Positions 7,445-15,628 of a stretch of 64,000 bases of DNA are shown here, piece after piece. Numbering within the stretch: the first letter of the stretch is position 1; the number at the start of each line of letters is the position of its first letter. Origin of the DNA: Dinoroseobacter sp049800775 (lineage in GTDB: Bacteria; Pseudomonadota; Alphaproteobacteria; Rhodobacterales; Rhodobacteraceae). Both the position numbers and the translations under genes were made by a program. The stretch covers positions 620,001 through 684,000 of the forward strand of contig NZ_JBNAFR010000001.1 of assembly GCF_049800775.1 (NCBI RefSeq), in the 5' to 3' direction. Below the pieces are notes generated by a model that was given only the letters and a program-made list of their open reading frames with translations, searched no databases and was not told the DNA's origin.

Positions 7445-9004
7445 TCAGAAATCCGTGGGGGCCCCGCCTTCGGCCTTTCGCCGCTCAACAAAGTCGGTGA
7501 GTGCGTCGCGCCGGGCCGGATCCAGCGGCGGCGGCGTGAATTCCGCGAGGATCTCCTTGTAGATCCGGTGCGCCCGTTCCACGGTCCAGACCGCCCCGCC
7601 CGCTTCCCATGCCTCGTGGTTGCGCCAATCGCTGAGAAAGGGCTGGTAAAAGGCGGTCTCATAGCGCTCCTGCGTGTGCTGGATGCCGAAGAAATGGCCC
7701 TCCCCGCCCACCTCGCGCACCGCATCGAGGGCCAGATCCTCGGATCCGGTCGCTGTCAGCGCAGGTTCGAAATAGCGCTGGATCTGCTGCAGCAGCTCGC
7801 AATCCATGATGAATTTCTCGGGGCTCGCGATCAGCCCGCCCTCCAGCCAGCCCGCCGCGTGATAGACCATGTTCGTGCCCGACTGCACCGCCGACCACAA
7901 GGAGTTCGAGGTTTCCCACATGGCCTGCCCGTCGGGGATGTTCGCCGCGCAGGTCCCGCTTGCCCGCAGGGGCAGCCCGTAGAACCGCGCCATCTGTCCG
8001 GTCATCTGGGTCGCGCGGATGTATTCCGGGGTGCCAAAGGCGGGCGCGCCGGATTTCATGTCCACATTCGAGGTGAAGGTCCCCATGGCCACGGGGCAAC
8101 CCGGCATAACGTACTGCGCCAGCGCAATCGCGCTGAGCGCCTCGGCGAGGGATTGCGCGACCGCCCCCGCAAGGGTCACCGGCGCCATGGCCCCCGCAAG
8201 CGTGAAAGGGGTCACGATCAGGGCCTGCCCCTTGCGGATGCAGCGCAGGGCCCCGTCAATCATCGGCTCGTCATGCTTGAGCGGCGAGGTCGAGTTGATA
8301 TTGGTGTACATGCGCGGGCTCGCAGCGAACTCCGCCGGGGTCAGCCCACAGGCGATGCGCACCATCTCCATCACATCTTCGACCCGCTCGCGCCCGAGGC
8401 TGTAGGCATGGGGCACCTTGTCCGTGAGGGTCAGCTTCTCGTAGAGCACGTCGAGGTGACGAACCGAGGCATGCACATCCACCGGCTCCACCGGATAGCC
8501 CCCGGCCACATGGATACAGTTGAAATACTGGGTGAGCTTGAGAAGGTTGCGACATTGCTCCAGCGTGCCGGGCGTCTTGCCGGTCTCCATGTCCCAGTAA
8601 TTCGGCGGGCTTGAGACATTGACGAAGACCATATGTCCATCGCCGATGGTGATGCGGTGATCGGGGTTGCGCGGGGTCAGTGTGAAAGAGGACGGGGCCT
8701 TTCCCACCATCTCCATCACGAAGGCGCGGTCCATGCGGACCACCTGACCTGCCACGTGGCAGCCCGCCTGTTTCAGGATCGCGCGGGCCTCGGCATTGAG
8801 AAACGCGATCCCGATTTCCTCAAGGATCCGCATCGCCGTATCGTGGATCGCGGCAACGCCCTCGGGGCGCAGGGGTTCGGTGGGGCGGTCGGTGTTGACC
8901 GGCACCTTGAACGGCATCTGGGCGATCGTCTGGCTGATGGCGCGCCGGGTATTGCCGGCCCGGCCGCCACTGCGACGCCGCCGCGAAGAGACTGCTGGTG
9001 TCAC
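7445..9004 (-). CDS. MttB-like (trimethylamine methyltransferase family) protein without pyrrolysine
   Basis: 519 residues starting at a GTG (9002-9004) with AGGAGG eight bases upstream. The body shows family features: GIAFLNAEARAILKQAG, VNVSSPPNYWDMETG, NINSTSPLKHD and GTFTSNVDMKSGAPAFGTPE. There is no in-frame UAG, so it lacks the pyrrolysine of true trimethylamine methyltransferases and belongs with the non-Pyl homologs. Some of those demethylate glycine betaine or related quaternary amines and pass the methyl group to a corrinoid protein. No corrinoid protein gene or reductive activase is visible here, so the substrate is open. The N-terminus is arginine-rich. Confidence 0.82.
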   Translation of the reverse strand: MTPAVSSRRRRSGGRAGNTRRAISQTIAQMPFKVPVNTDRPTEPLRPEGVAAIHDTAMRILEEIGIAFLNAEARAILKQAGCHVAGQVVRMDRAFVMEMVGKAPSSFTLTPRNPDHRITIGDGHMVFVNVSSPPNYWDMETGKTPGTLEQCRNLLKLTQYFNCIHVAGGYPVEPVDVHASVRHLDVLYEKLTLTDKVPHAYSLGRERVEDVMEMVRIACGLTPAEFAASPRMYTNINSTSPLKHDEPMIDGALRCIRKGQALIVTPFTLAGAMAPVTLAGAVAQSLAEALSAIALAQYVMPGCPVAMGTFTSNVDMKSGAPAFGTPEYIRATQMTGQMARFYGLPLRASGTCAANIPDGQAMWETSNSLWSAVQSGTNMVYHAAGWLEGGLIASPEKFIMDCELLQQIQRYFEPALTATGSEDLALDAVREVGGEGHFFGIQHTQERYETAFYQPFLSDWRNHEAWEAGGAVWTVERAHRIYKEILAEFTPPPLDPARRDALTDFVERRKAEGGAPTDF

Positions 9005-9123
9005 GTCAGGATCCTCCTTGGGATGACCCCATTGGAGGACAGCGCTCCCGCACGGGCGGGCTTATCCGCGACGCGAAGTGTCGTTTTCTGCCGGGTCGCG
9101 CGCCCGGGCCGACCGGCGCGCGG

Positions 9124-9846
9124 TCAGGCGCTGGCGCGGCGGCGGCGCAGGGGCAGGCGCTGGGTATCGAGCCACGCGGGCAGATGCCCGACATCCTGCA
9201 GGATCAGATCCGCATGGGGGGCAAGCTCGGGCGTCTCGGCAACCCCGGTGAGCACGCCGACGGTCTGCATCCCCGCCGCCCGTCCCGCGCGCAGGTCGTG
9301 GGTGCTGTCCCCGACCATCAGGACCTCATCCGGCGAGAGGGTGAAGTGATCACAAAACGCCAGCAGCATCCCCGGATCCGGCTTTGCGCCGAACCCACTA
9401 TCATAACCGAGCACCAGATCGACATCCTCGGCGATGCCGGCATCGGCCAGCTGGCGGCGCGCGCCCTCTTCGGAATCATTGGTGGCCACGCCGAGGCAGA
9501 GGTTGCGCGCGCCCAGCTCCGCCATGAGCGGCTTGAGAGGCGTCGCCTCGGCCAGTGTCACGGTCTCGGCCAGGAGGTTCAGCTCCAGCAGGAGCGCCTC
9601 TTCCTCCCAATCGGGCAGGTACGGGGCCAGCAAGACGGCAATCTCGGCGCTGGTCCCCGCGATCGCCGGGCTGTCTGCCCGGAAATGCCCCAGCACCAGA
9701 TCATAGCCGATGGCGTCTGACAACTGCGCCACCAGCGCCCGATCCCCCTTGGCGAGCGTATTGAGCGCAGTCGCGGCCCAGCCGCTCCAGGTTTCGTGAA
9801 AATCAAACAGCGTTCCGTCTTTGTCGAACACGATTGCGCGCAGCAT
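9124..9846 (-). CDS. HAD-superfamily phosphatase, phosphoglycolate phosphatase-like
   Basis: 240 residues from the ATG at 9846 (GAGGGGG upstream); an open frame extends ten codons further but lacks a better site. HAD motif I is FDKDGTLFD, motif II corresponds to GVATNDSEEG, and motif IV is MVGDSTHDLRAGRAAG. The helical cap between motifs I and II fits subclass I, as in phosphoglycolate phosphatases. The substrate cannot be told from sequence. It stands apart from its neighbours, with a 371-bp gap upstream. Confidence 0.85.
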   Translation of the reverse strand: MLRAIVFDKDGTLFDFHETWSGWAATALNTLAKGDRALVAQLSDAIGYDLVLGHFRADSPAIAGTSAEIAVLLAPYLPDWEEEALLLELNLLAETVTLAEATPLKPLMAELGARNLCLGVATNDSEEGARRQLADAGIAEDVDLVLGYDSGFGAKPDPGMLLAFCDHFTLSPDEVLMVGDSTHDLRAGRAAGMQTVGVLTGVAETPELAPHADLILQDVGHLPAWLDTQRLPLRRRRASA

Positions 9847-10217
9847 CGTCTGCCCCCTCGATCCCGATATGGCCACGCCGTCCCGCGCCCACCGGCCCCA
9901 ATCCGTGGACAGACGCTCCCCCGTAACCCGTTGGGGTCACACGTCTCTCCGATGACCGGAACACGCCGCTCCCGAGGCGGTCCCGTGCGCAACTTGCCCG
10001 CCTGGCCGGGTGGCTGGGTACAAAATGGTCTCAAAGCGGCCGTTTGCCGCAACTTTCCATCGCGCTGGACCCAGACCTACCGGAATTTGCACTGTGCAAC
10101 AAGCGCTCTGCCCAAGTCTTGGGCGCTGCCTGTCGGAGTCGCCCTACCGGAGGGGCCTGCGAAAAGGTTAACCGCGCCATGGCGTTAACCATGTTTCGGG
10201 CGCCGATCACAGTTTTG
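9847..10217. other. Gene-free stretch with several inverted repeats, possible structured RNA or regulatory region
   Basis: No convincing protein gene was found in these 371 bases. Inverted repeats are frequent: GCGGC/GCCGC (10036-10050, loop CGTTT), TTGCAC-T-GTGCAA (10087-10099), GCCCAAG-T-CTTGGGC (10110-10124), and GGTTAAC/GTTAACC (10166-10190) flanking GCCATGGC. The region lies downstream of the DUF3572 gene and upstream of the HAD gene, both on the minus strand. One hairpin may terminate the DUF3572 transcript. The rest could be operators for the HAD gene or a small RNA. Confidence 0.4.
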
Positions 10218-10496
10218 TCAGGTCCAATGCATCTGCGCCCCGCCGGGCAGGGCCGCGCGGGCCCGCATGGGCGTGTCATACCCGACCCCGGCAGCGTCGC
10301 AGAACCCGACCACCCACTCATCATCCATGGTCAGGAATTCCAGAACGGAAACAAGGAATTCAGGCTCTTCGGCCCGCCCGCGCACGGTCGACAGGTCAGC
10401 GCCCGTTGCGCCCAGAAAGGTGCCCATGAGATCGTCCTGCCCGGCAATCCAGCCCAGCGCCTGGAGCGCAATCGCCTCGGCTGTTTCTTGCTTCAT
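10218..10496 (-). CDS. DUF3572 family protein
   Basis: 92 residues beginning MKQETAEAIALQALGWIA at the ATG 10494-10496. The alpha-helical body with GTFLGATGADLSTVR and FLTMDDEWVVGFCDAAG matches the small DUF3572 family of alphaproteobacteria, whose function is unknown. It is divergent from the PleD-like gene, which starts 84 bp away, so the two may share a control region. In several relatives, as far as I recall, DUF3572 sits next to pleD, which supports a real gene. Confidence 0.8.
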   Translation of the reverse strand: MKQETAEAIALQALGWIAGQDDLMGTFLGATGADLSTVRGRAEEPEFLVSVLEFLTMDDEWVVGFCDAAGVGYDTPMRARAALPGGAQMHWT

Positions 10497-10580
10497 TTGA
10501 TCTCGTCCCCTGCTCTGGAAACCCTTTGTTAACCATACGAGCGCTAACACACATCACCATAACGTAAAGCGGAGGTCCTC

Positions 10581-11969
10581 ATGTCGGGCAAGATCCTTGT
10601 GGTCGACGATGTTGCAACGAACCGGATCGTGATGAAGGTGAAGTTGGCGACCGCTTGCTACGATGTGATTCAGGCCGATAGTGGCCGTGCCGCGCTCGAC
10701 ATGGCCCGGGCCGAGACACCGGATCTGATTCTGCTCGATGTGCTGATGCCGGATCTCGACGGGTTCACGGTCTGTGAACGGCTCAAGGCCGATCCGCGCA
10801 CGGCGGATATTCCGATCATCATGATCACCTCGCTGGACGATACCGAAGCGCGGCTGCGGGGTCTGTCCTGCGGCGCGGACGAGTTTCTCTCCAAGCCGGT
10901 GACCGAACTGACGCTGCTGGCCCGGGTGCGCAGCCTGCTGCGGGCCAATTCGCGCAATGCCGAGCTGCGCATGCCGATGCAATCGCAGGCTGCGGCTGGG
11001 TTTGCCGATGCGCCCATGCCCTTCAAGCAGGCGCAGACCGAATGCGTGGGCCTGCTGATGGCGCAGGACGGCGTCGGGCACCGCTGGGCCCATGGTCTCG
11101 CCGACCGGATCCGCGAGGATGTGAAGTTTTTCACCCGCGCGCAGGCGCTCGAGGCCAGCAAGGATCAGGCGGCGGTCTTCGTGATCGAAGCGGATGCCCA
11201 CCGGCCCGAAGCCGCGCTGGAGATCCTGACGGACCTGCGCTCCCGTCCGGCCACGCGCCATGCCCAGCAGATTTTCATGCTGCAACAAAGCCATCCGGAA
11301 CTGGCCGCCCGTGCGCTGGATCTCGGGGCCGATGACGTGGTGATCGCGCCAATCTCGGTGCAGGAAATGGCCCTGCGCCTGCGCGCGCAACTGCAGCATA
11401 AACGGACAAGCGACCGACGCCGGAACGAGGTGACCGACCGGCTGCGTCAGGCGGTGATCGATCCGCTCACCGGCCTCTACAACCGCCGCTTCGCATTGGG
11501 GCAGCTTGCCACCATCGCGCGCGAGGCCGAAGGGTCCACCCGCAGCTTCGCGGTCCTGCTTCTGGATTTCGACCATTTCAAACAGATTAATGACAAGTTC
11601 GGCCATGCGGCAGGCGACAAGGTTCTAACCGATACGGCGAAACTGCTTCAGGCCCGGCTGCGCTCGCTCGACGTGATCGCCCGGATCGGTGGCGAAGAAT
11701 TCCTGATGGTCCTGCCCGACACGGATCTGGACGAGGCCCAGCGCGTCGCGGAGCGGCTGCGCGCGGGCATCGATCAGGCCGAGATCACCCTGCCCGACGG
11801 GGTGACGCGGGTGCCGGTCACGATCAGCATCGGCCTGGCCATTGGCGGGCACCGGACCCCCGATGCCAGCGTGTCGGACCTGCTCGAAACGGCGGATCGC
11901 GCGCTCTACGCCGCGAAGTCCGACGGGCGAAACCAGGTATCGGTGGGCACGATCAGCTCCGCCGCGTAA
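10581..11969 (+). CDS. pleD: PleD-like response regulator diguanylate cyclase (REC-REC-GGDEF)
   Basis: 462 residues. The first receiver domain (about 1-125) has the acidic pair VVDDVATN, the phospho-acceptor in LILLDVLMPDLDGF and the lysine in FLSKPVTEL. A second receiver-like region (about 150-270) lacks a clear phospho-site and looks degenerate, as in PleD. The GGDEF domain reads DPLTGLYNRRFALG, DFDHFKQINDKFGH and GGEEF, so it should make cyclic di-GMP. The start follows GCGGAGG. It is the second cyclase gene within 8 kb. PleD-type proteins act in cell-cycle and motility switches, often with CtrA. Confidence 0.93.
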   Translation: MSGKILVVDDVATNRIVMKVKLATACYDVIQADSGRAALDMARAETPDLILLDVLMPDLDGFTVCERLKADPRTADIPIIMITSLDDTEARLRGLSCGADEFLSKPVTELTLLARVRSLLRANSRNAELRMPMQSQAAAGFADAPMPFKQAQTECVGLLMAQDGVGHRWAHGLADRIREDVKFFTRAQALEASKDQAAVFVIEADAHRPEAALEILTDLRSRPATRHAQQIFMLQQSHPELAARALDLGADDVVIAPISVQEMALRLRAQLQHKRTSDRRRNEVTDRLRQAVIDPLTGLYNRRFALGQLATIAREAEGSTRSFAVLLLDFDHFKQINDKFGHAAGDKVLTDTAKLLQARLRSLDVIARIGGEEFLMVLPDTDLDEAQRVAERLRAGIDQAEITLPDGVTRVPVTISIGLAIGGHRTPDASVSDLLETADRALYAAKSDGRNQVSVGTISSAA

Positions 11970-11980
11970 GACCCCCCGGG

Positions 11981-11998
11981 TGCCGCCGGATGGCGGCA
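11981..11998 (+). terminator. Hairpin after pleD
   Basis: TGCCGCC (11981-11987), loop GGAT, GGCGGCA (11992-11998): perfect 7-bp arms 12 bases after the pleD stop. There is no clear T-run. Confidence 0.5.
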
Positions 11999-12096
11999 AC
12001 CCCAAGCAGCGCGCAGCACCATCCCCTTGCGCGCCACACGACAGGGGCCGGAGCCCATTTCGGATCTGGCCCCCCTTTCGTCCAATCCAGCGCGTT

Positions 12097-12609
12097 TTAG
12101 TCCTTCGGGGGCTTGTCCCCACGGCGCGGCCGGTTCGCGCGTTCGCGCAGCACCTCTTCGACGCGGTCCGCATAGGCGACCCGCTCGGCATCGCTCATCT
12201 GAGCAATCGCACCGATCAGGGCGTTCCGACCCACGGCATTGCGCGCGGACATCGCCTCCGCCTGGGTCGTGAGCAGCGCCTCGAACTCTGCCGGATCGAA
12301 GGGCGCATTGCGCAGGCTGTCGAGCAACGCGCGGGTATGACGCCCGCGGGACCGGGGGCCCTGTGACGTCTCGGCCCGGTGCTGATCGAGCGCCTCTTTC
12401 AGGACATCCCGGCGTGTGTCATCCAGCGCCCGGATCAGCGGAAAGGGGCTGTCGATCGAGAGCGGTTTGCCCCCCGGCCCACGCGGCCCGCCCCCCAGCA
12501 CGGCGCCGAGCACCAGCCCGACCACCAGCAGGTTGAGCGCCAGCGACCCATAGAGCAGCCAGCGCTGCTTGCGGCCCGGAGCCTTGGTCTGTGTCTCAGC
12601 TTCGGTCAT
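12097..12609 (-). CDS. Periplasmic heavy-metal-sensor-like protein (CnrX/Spy-type fold)
   Basis: 170 residues. One N-terminal membrane anchor (RWLLYGSLALNLLVVGLVLG) is followed by a helical periplasmic part rich in Arg, Glu and Gln: LIRALDDTRRDVLKEALDQHR, then ALLTTQAEAMSARNAVGRNAL and a basic tail. This matches the heavy-metal-sensor family related to CnrX and Spy. Its start overlaps the previous stop (position 12609), so it is the third gene of a sigma factor / short membrane protein / sensor unit. A signalling role for the ECF sigma factor is likely; the ligand is unknown, and no obvious metal-binding His/Cys cluster is seen. Confidence 0.75.
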   Translation of the reverse strand: MTEAETQTKAPGRKQRWLLYGSLALNLLVVGLVLGAVLGGGPRGPGGKPLSIDSPFPLIRALDDTRRDVLKEALDQHRAETSQGPRSRGRHTRALLDSLRNAPFDPAEFEALLTTQAEAMSARNAVGRNALIGAIAQMSDAERVAYADRVEEVLRERANRPRRGDKPPKD

Positions 12610-12995
12610 CAGACCCCCTCCTCCAGCGCCAGATCGAAGGACCAGAGCACCGTTTCTGTCGTCGTCTCGCCGCTCAGCAGATCCGCGCTCAGCGAACTCA
12701 GTTCGGGCGCGAAGCCTGCGCCCAGCCCGATGCCGAGCACCAGCGAGGCTGCCAGGGCCGTCAAAGGGGCCAGAGCCCACCCTCCTCCGCGCGCGGTCTG
12801 AGCCTGCGGGCGGTGCAAGGGCACGACATTGGGCGCGGTCTGGTCCGACGCCGCCTCGGCCTGAACGGCGAGCCCATCGGCGGCGATGCGGTCGAGAAAG
12901 CCCGTATCCAGCATCGGCGGCCCGACCCGCGCCTCAGAGAGCAGCGCGTCCAGCTCAGCCTCGGGGATCGGGTCGATGTCACGTCTCCGGGTCAT
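12609..12995 (-). CDS. Short single-pass membrane protein, probable anti-sigma factor
   Basis: 128 residues. A cytoplasmic N-terminal half (TRRRDIDPIPEAELDALLSEA) is followed by one transmembrane helix (APLTALAASLVLGIGLGAGF) and a short periplasmic tail. It overlaps the sigma factor stop by four bases (ATGA) and touches the next gene. Size, topology and position fit a CnrY-like anti-sigma factor that holds the ECF sigma factor at the membrane. No conserved zinc-binding HxxxCxxC is present. The assignment is by gene order, not by a recognised domain. Confidence 0.65.
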   Translation of the reverse strand: MTRRRDIDPIPEAELDALLSEARVGPPMLDTGFLDRIAADGLAVQAEAASDQTAPNVVPLHRPQAQTARGGGWALAPLTALAASLVLGIGLGAGFAPELSSLSADLLSGETTTETVLWSFDLALEEGV

Positions 12996-13573
12996 TCCGT
13001 AAATCCCAATTCTGCGCGGCGATGGCCCAGGGCCTTTGCCAGCATACGTTTGCCCCGGGAGGTCAGGCTTTCCACCGCCTCCACGGAGATCTCCATGATC
13101 CCGGCGATCTCGGGGTTCGACAACCCTTCGAGATGGCGCAAAACCACCGCCTCGCGTTGCCGCACCGGCAGATCCCCCAACGCGGCTTGCAGGGCCTCGG
13201 CCCGTTCCGCCTGGCTGAGGATCCGGTCCGCCGAAGGGGCCGGGTCGGGCATCTCGCCCGCCTCGTCCAGCGGCACCGAGCGTTTGCGGCGCAGCCGGTC
13301 CATGCAGGCATTGCGCGCCACGGTGTAGAGCCAGGTGCTGGGCGCAGCACCATCCAGGCGCCATTCCGGTGCGATCTTCCACAACTTCATCATGGCCTCC
13401 TGCGTGATGTCTTCGGCCTCCGCCCGGTCGCCGAGCAGCCGGTAGCACAACCGGAACACCCGGGGCGCGAGCCGGTCGGTCAGCCGCCGTGCCGCGCGCG
13501 GGTCCCCGGCCGCAAATTGCGCCAGCAACTCCGTGTCCGAAACCGCGGTCACCGAAAGAGAAAGGTCGGTCAT
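12992..13573 (-). CDS. ECF-type RNA polymerase sigma factor
   Basis: 193 residues. Region 2 is seen as LAPRVFRLCYRLLGDRAEAEDITQEAMMKLW with the aromatic TWLYTVARNACMDRLRR, and region 4 as LPVRQREAVVLRHLEGLSNPEIAGIMEISVEAVESLTSRGKRML. Length and lack of region 3 fit the ECF group. It is coupled to a small membrane protein and a CnrX-like sensor downstream, so it probably answers an envelope or metal signal. The EF-hand gene 75 bp upstream on the same strand may be part of the same unit or a target. Confidence 0.92.
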   Translation of the reverse strand: MTDLSLSVTAVSDTELLAQFAAGDPRAARRLTDRLAPRVFRLCYRLLGDRAEAEDITQEAMMKLWKIAPEWRLDGAAPSTWLYTVARNACMDRLRRKRSVPLDEAGEMPDPAPSADRILSQAERAEALQAALGDLPVRQREAVVLRHLEGLSNPEIAGIMEISVEAVESLTSRGKRMLAKALGHRRAELGFTE

Positions 13574-13648
13574 GAAACGTGCCTAGCGCGTGCGGCGGGT
13601 CGGGGCCAGTGCGCGCGGCACTGGCCCCTCTGCCCAGTCAGATCCGGC

Positions 13649-14125
13649 TCAGCGGTCCATGTGACCACGGCCCGGGCCGCGCTTGCGCGCTGCGAATTCC
13701 TCTTCGCTGATGGCGCCGTCCCCATCGGTATCCAGCCCTGTGAACATGCGGCTGCCGCGCTCGGGCGTGCCGAATTCCTCGAGGCTGACCTGCCCGTCGC
13801 CATTCGCATCGACCCGCTCCAGCATCGCGTCGAGCCGACGTTCGGCCCGCTCGGCCTTGCGCGTCTCGGCGGCGGCGGCCATTTCTTCGCGGCTCACCTG
13901 ACCATTGCCGTCGGCATCCAGTGCGGCAAAGCGCTCGGCAGTGGCCGCCTGCAGGTCGGATTGGGTGATCTGGCCGTCTCCGTTGGTATCAAGCTCCAAG
14001 AAATCCGGAGCGCCGCGATGGCCTGCACCGTCGCCGCGCGGCGCGGCCATGGCGATGGAGCCAGCGGTCAGCGCCACGAGCAACAGGGCGGTGGTGGGGA
14101 CTTTTGCGGGGATCAAGGTTTTCAT
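13649..14125 (-). CDS. Secreted EF-hand calcium-binding protein
   Basis: 158 residues with a signal peptide (MKTLIPAKVPTTALLLVALT, cleaved near AMA). Four EF-hand loops are readable: DTNGDGQITQSD, DADGNGQVSREE, DANGDGQVSLEE and DTDGDGAISEEE, each with acidic residues at positions 1, 3, 5 and 12. An arginine-rich linker (RKAERAERRLDAML) separates the pairs. It should bind calcium in the periplasm or outside the cell. An open frame continues upstream, but the signal peptide fixes the start at 14125. It lies upstream of the ECF sigma unit. Confidence 0.88.
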   Translation of the reverse strand: MKTLIPAKVPTTALLLVALTAGSIAMAAPRGDGAGHRGAPDFLELDTNGDGQITQSDLQAATAERFAALDADGNGQVSREEMAAAAETRKAERAERRLDAMLERVDANGDGQVSLEEFGTPERGSRMFTGLDTDGDGAISEEEFAARKRGPGRGHMDR

Positions 14126-14214
14126 TTGGGTCTCCTTCTTTGTCTGCTCGGCCCCGGCATCTCCGGGACGTCTGTATGTAAAACGCGCCCCGGGCGAAGT
14201 TCCGTCGCGGGTAT

Positions 14215-14246
14215 TCGCAAAAAAAGGAACAGGCCTTTTTTCGCGA
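14215..14246. repeat. Inverted repeat with A/T tracts in a divergent promoter region
   Basis: Outer arms TCGC/GCGA and inner arms AAAAAAGG/CCTTTTTT surround the loop AACAGG, with one mismatch between them. It lies between the divergent EF-hand and DUF983 genes, so it is unlikely to be an ordinary terminator. The 209-bp gap holds no other obvious element. Confidence 0.5.
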
Positions 14247-14334
14247 CATCCCGACGCAAGGCAATCTGTCAAAGGGTGTTTGGGCGACCAGCTTGGTAAG
14301 CTGAGGTTCGCGAACAGGGGTTGGGAGCTCCGCT

Positions 14335-14733
14335 ATGACATTCGAAACACCGACGACGGAGCGTTTGCTTCGGCCGTCCCTCATACGTGGCTGGCGTCGG
14401 CGCTGTCCCAAATGCGGGTCCGGGCCGATGATGCGCAGCTATCTGCAGGTCCGCGAGAGCTGTGCGGTCTGCGGGCAGCAGCTGTCGGGACACCGAGCCG
14501 ATGACGGCCCCGCCTATCTGACCATTCTCGTAGTGGGCCATTTGATGGCGCCGCTGCTGCATTGGTACTTCGTCACCTTGCGACCCGACCCTCTCAACAT
14601 CATCGCCGTCTTCTCGGTCGGCTGCGTGGCGCTCTCGCTCTACTTGTTGCCGCGGCTCAAAGGGGCCATGGTCGGGTATCAGTGGGCCAAGCGGATGTAT
14701 GGTTTCTCGGGATCGGAAACACCGGTCTCCTGA
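14335..14733 (+). CDS. DUF983 membrane protein with zinc-ribbon cysteines
   Basis: 132 residues. The N-terminal RRRCPKCGSGPMMRSYLQVRESCAVCG forms a four-cysteine zinc-ribbon-like motif, followed by the family stretch DDGPAYLTILVVGHL and two membrane helices (around 65-85 and 90-110). This is the DUF983 family, common in alphaproteobacteria, of unknown function. The NUDIX gene follows on the same strand after 30 bp, so they are likely cotranscribed. Confidence 0.88.
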   Translation: MTFETPTTERLLRPSLIRGWRRRCPKCGSGPMMRSYLQVRESCAVCGQQLSGHRADDGPAYLTILVVGHLMAPLLHWYFVTLRPDPLNIIAVFSVGCVALSLYLLPRLKGAMVGYQWAKRMYGFSGSETPVS

Positions 14734-14763
14734 CCTTCCGCCCCGGCCAGCGGCGGAGGAAGA

Positions 14764-15447
14764 ATGGACAAAAGCGCGATCCGGCATGCGGCCACGGTGA
14801 TCCTGATCCGGGATGCGGGCACGGTCCGTCCCAGCGTGCTCATGGGGCAACGGGGCGCCAAGGCCGCCTTCATGCCATCGAAATACGTCTTTCCGGGGGG
14901 CGCGGTGGATCCGGAGGATCGGTTCGGCACGACCCTCGCCCAGACCAACCCGGCCTGTCAGGGCAAGCTGGCCAAGGACGCCCGCGGCTGCACGCCCGGC
15001 GCGATCTTTGCCGCCGCCATCCGCGAGCTGTGGGAAGAGACCGGTCTGCGCCTGGGGCGTCAGCGGGCTGCACCGGCAGAGCTGGATGCAGAGCTTGGCG
15101 ACAGCTGGCAGGCCTTTCTGCACAGCGGGGCGGAGCCGGATGCGCGCGCGCTGCGGTTCATCTTTCGCGCGATCACGCCGCCGGGACGGCCGCGTCGCTT
15201 CGATGCGCGGTTCCTGCTGGCCCCGGCCTCGGCCCTGATGGATGACCCGGATGATTTTTCCAAGGCCTCCGATGAGTTGAGCCATCTGCACTGGGTGCCA
15301 CTGGCCAAGGCGCGGGCCCTCGATCTGCCCTTTATCACCGAGGTGGTTCTGGGCGAGGTGACCGGGGCCCTCCCCGCGCTGGAGGCTCCGGAAACGGTGC
15401 CGTTCTTTCACCATGACGACAGCCTGTCGCGCTTCGAACGGCTTTAG
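14764..15447 (+). CDS. NUDIX hydrolase
   Basis: 227 residues. The NUDIX box appears as GGAVDPED ... AAIRELWEETGLRLG, with an insertion between the glycines and the REXXEE helix that is common in the longer CoA/NudF-like group. The N-terminal RHAATVILIRDAG is the first strand of the fold. Substrates of such proteins include nucleoside diphosphate derivatives and CoA esters; which one applies here cannot be read from sequence. It follows DUF983 and is closed by two strong hairpins. Confidence 0.87.
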   Translation: MDKSAIRHAATVILIRDAGTVRPSVLMGQRGAKAAFMPSKYVFPGGAVDPEDRFGTTLAQTNPACQGKLAKDARGCTPGAIFAAAIRELWEETGLRLGRQRAAPAELDAELGDSWQAFLHSGAEPDARALRFIFRAITPPGRPRRFDARFLLAPASALMDDPDDFSKASDELSHLHWVPLAKARALDLPFITEVVLGEVTGALPALEAPETVPFFHHDDSLSRFERL

Positions 15448-15498
15448 GCATTGATAAGGCCGGAGCGGACGCGTCCCCGGTCGCAAGGGATCCGGGGG

Positions 15499-15522
15499 CC
15501 GCGTCTGGCGTGCCAGACGCGG
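15499..15522 (+). terminator. Strong hairpin after the NUDIX gene
   Basis: CCGCGTCTGGC (15499-15509) and GCCAGACGCGG (15512-15522) are perfect 11-bp arms with a two-base centre, lying in the gap between convergent genes. No T-run is seen. Confidence 0.6.
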
Positions 15523-15596
15523 CGGTCGCGCCCGCTTTCAAGGGATGCGGGTTTGAGATGGGGTCGGGTTGCGCGCCGGTGAACGGCACGCCCGGG

Positions 15597-15618
15597 GGCC
15601 GCGCCCAAAGGCGCGGCC
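15597..15618 (-). terminator. Strong hairpin after the aldo/keto reductase gene
   Basis: GGCCGCGCC (15597-15605), loop CAAA, GGCGCGGCC (15610-15618): perfect 9-bp arms eleven bases past the stop of the minus-strand aldo/keto reductase gene. Confidence 0.6.
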
Positions 15619-15628
15619 TGATCCGCCC

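Noticed and set aside
7445..9004. Pyrrolysine in the MttB-like protein
   Set aside because: There is no in-frame UAG; the frame is continuous with ordinary codons.
10166..10190. CtrA box at GGTTAAC...GTTAACC
   Set aside because: The TTAA halves are 13 bases apart, not seven. It is reported as an inverted repeat in the gene-free stretch.
10529..10547. CtrA box upstream of the PleD-like gene
   Set aside because: TTAA is followed by CTAA after eleven bases, so the spacing does not fit.
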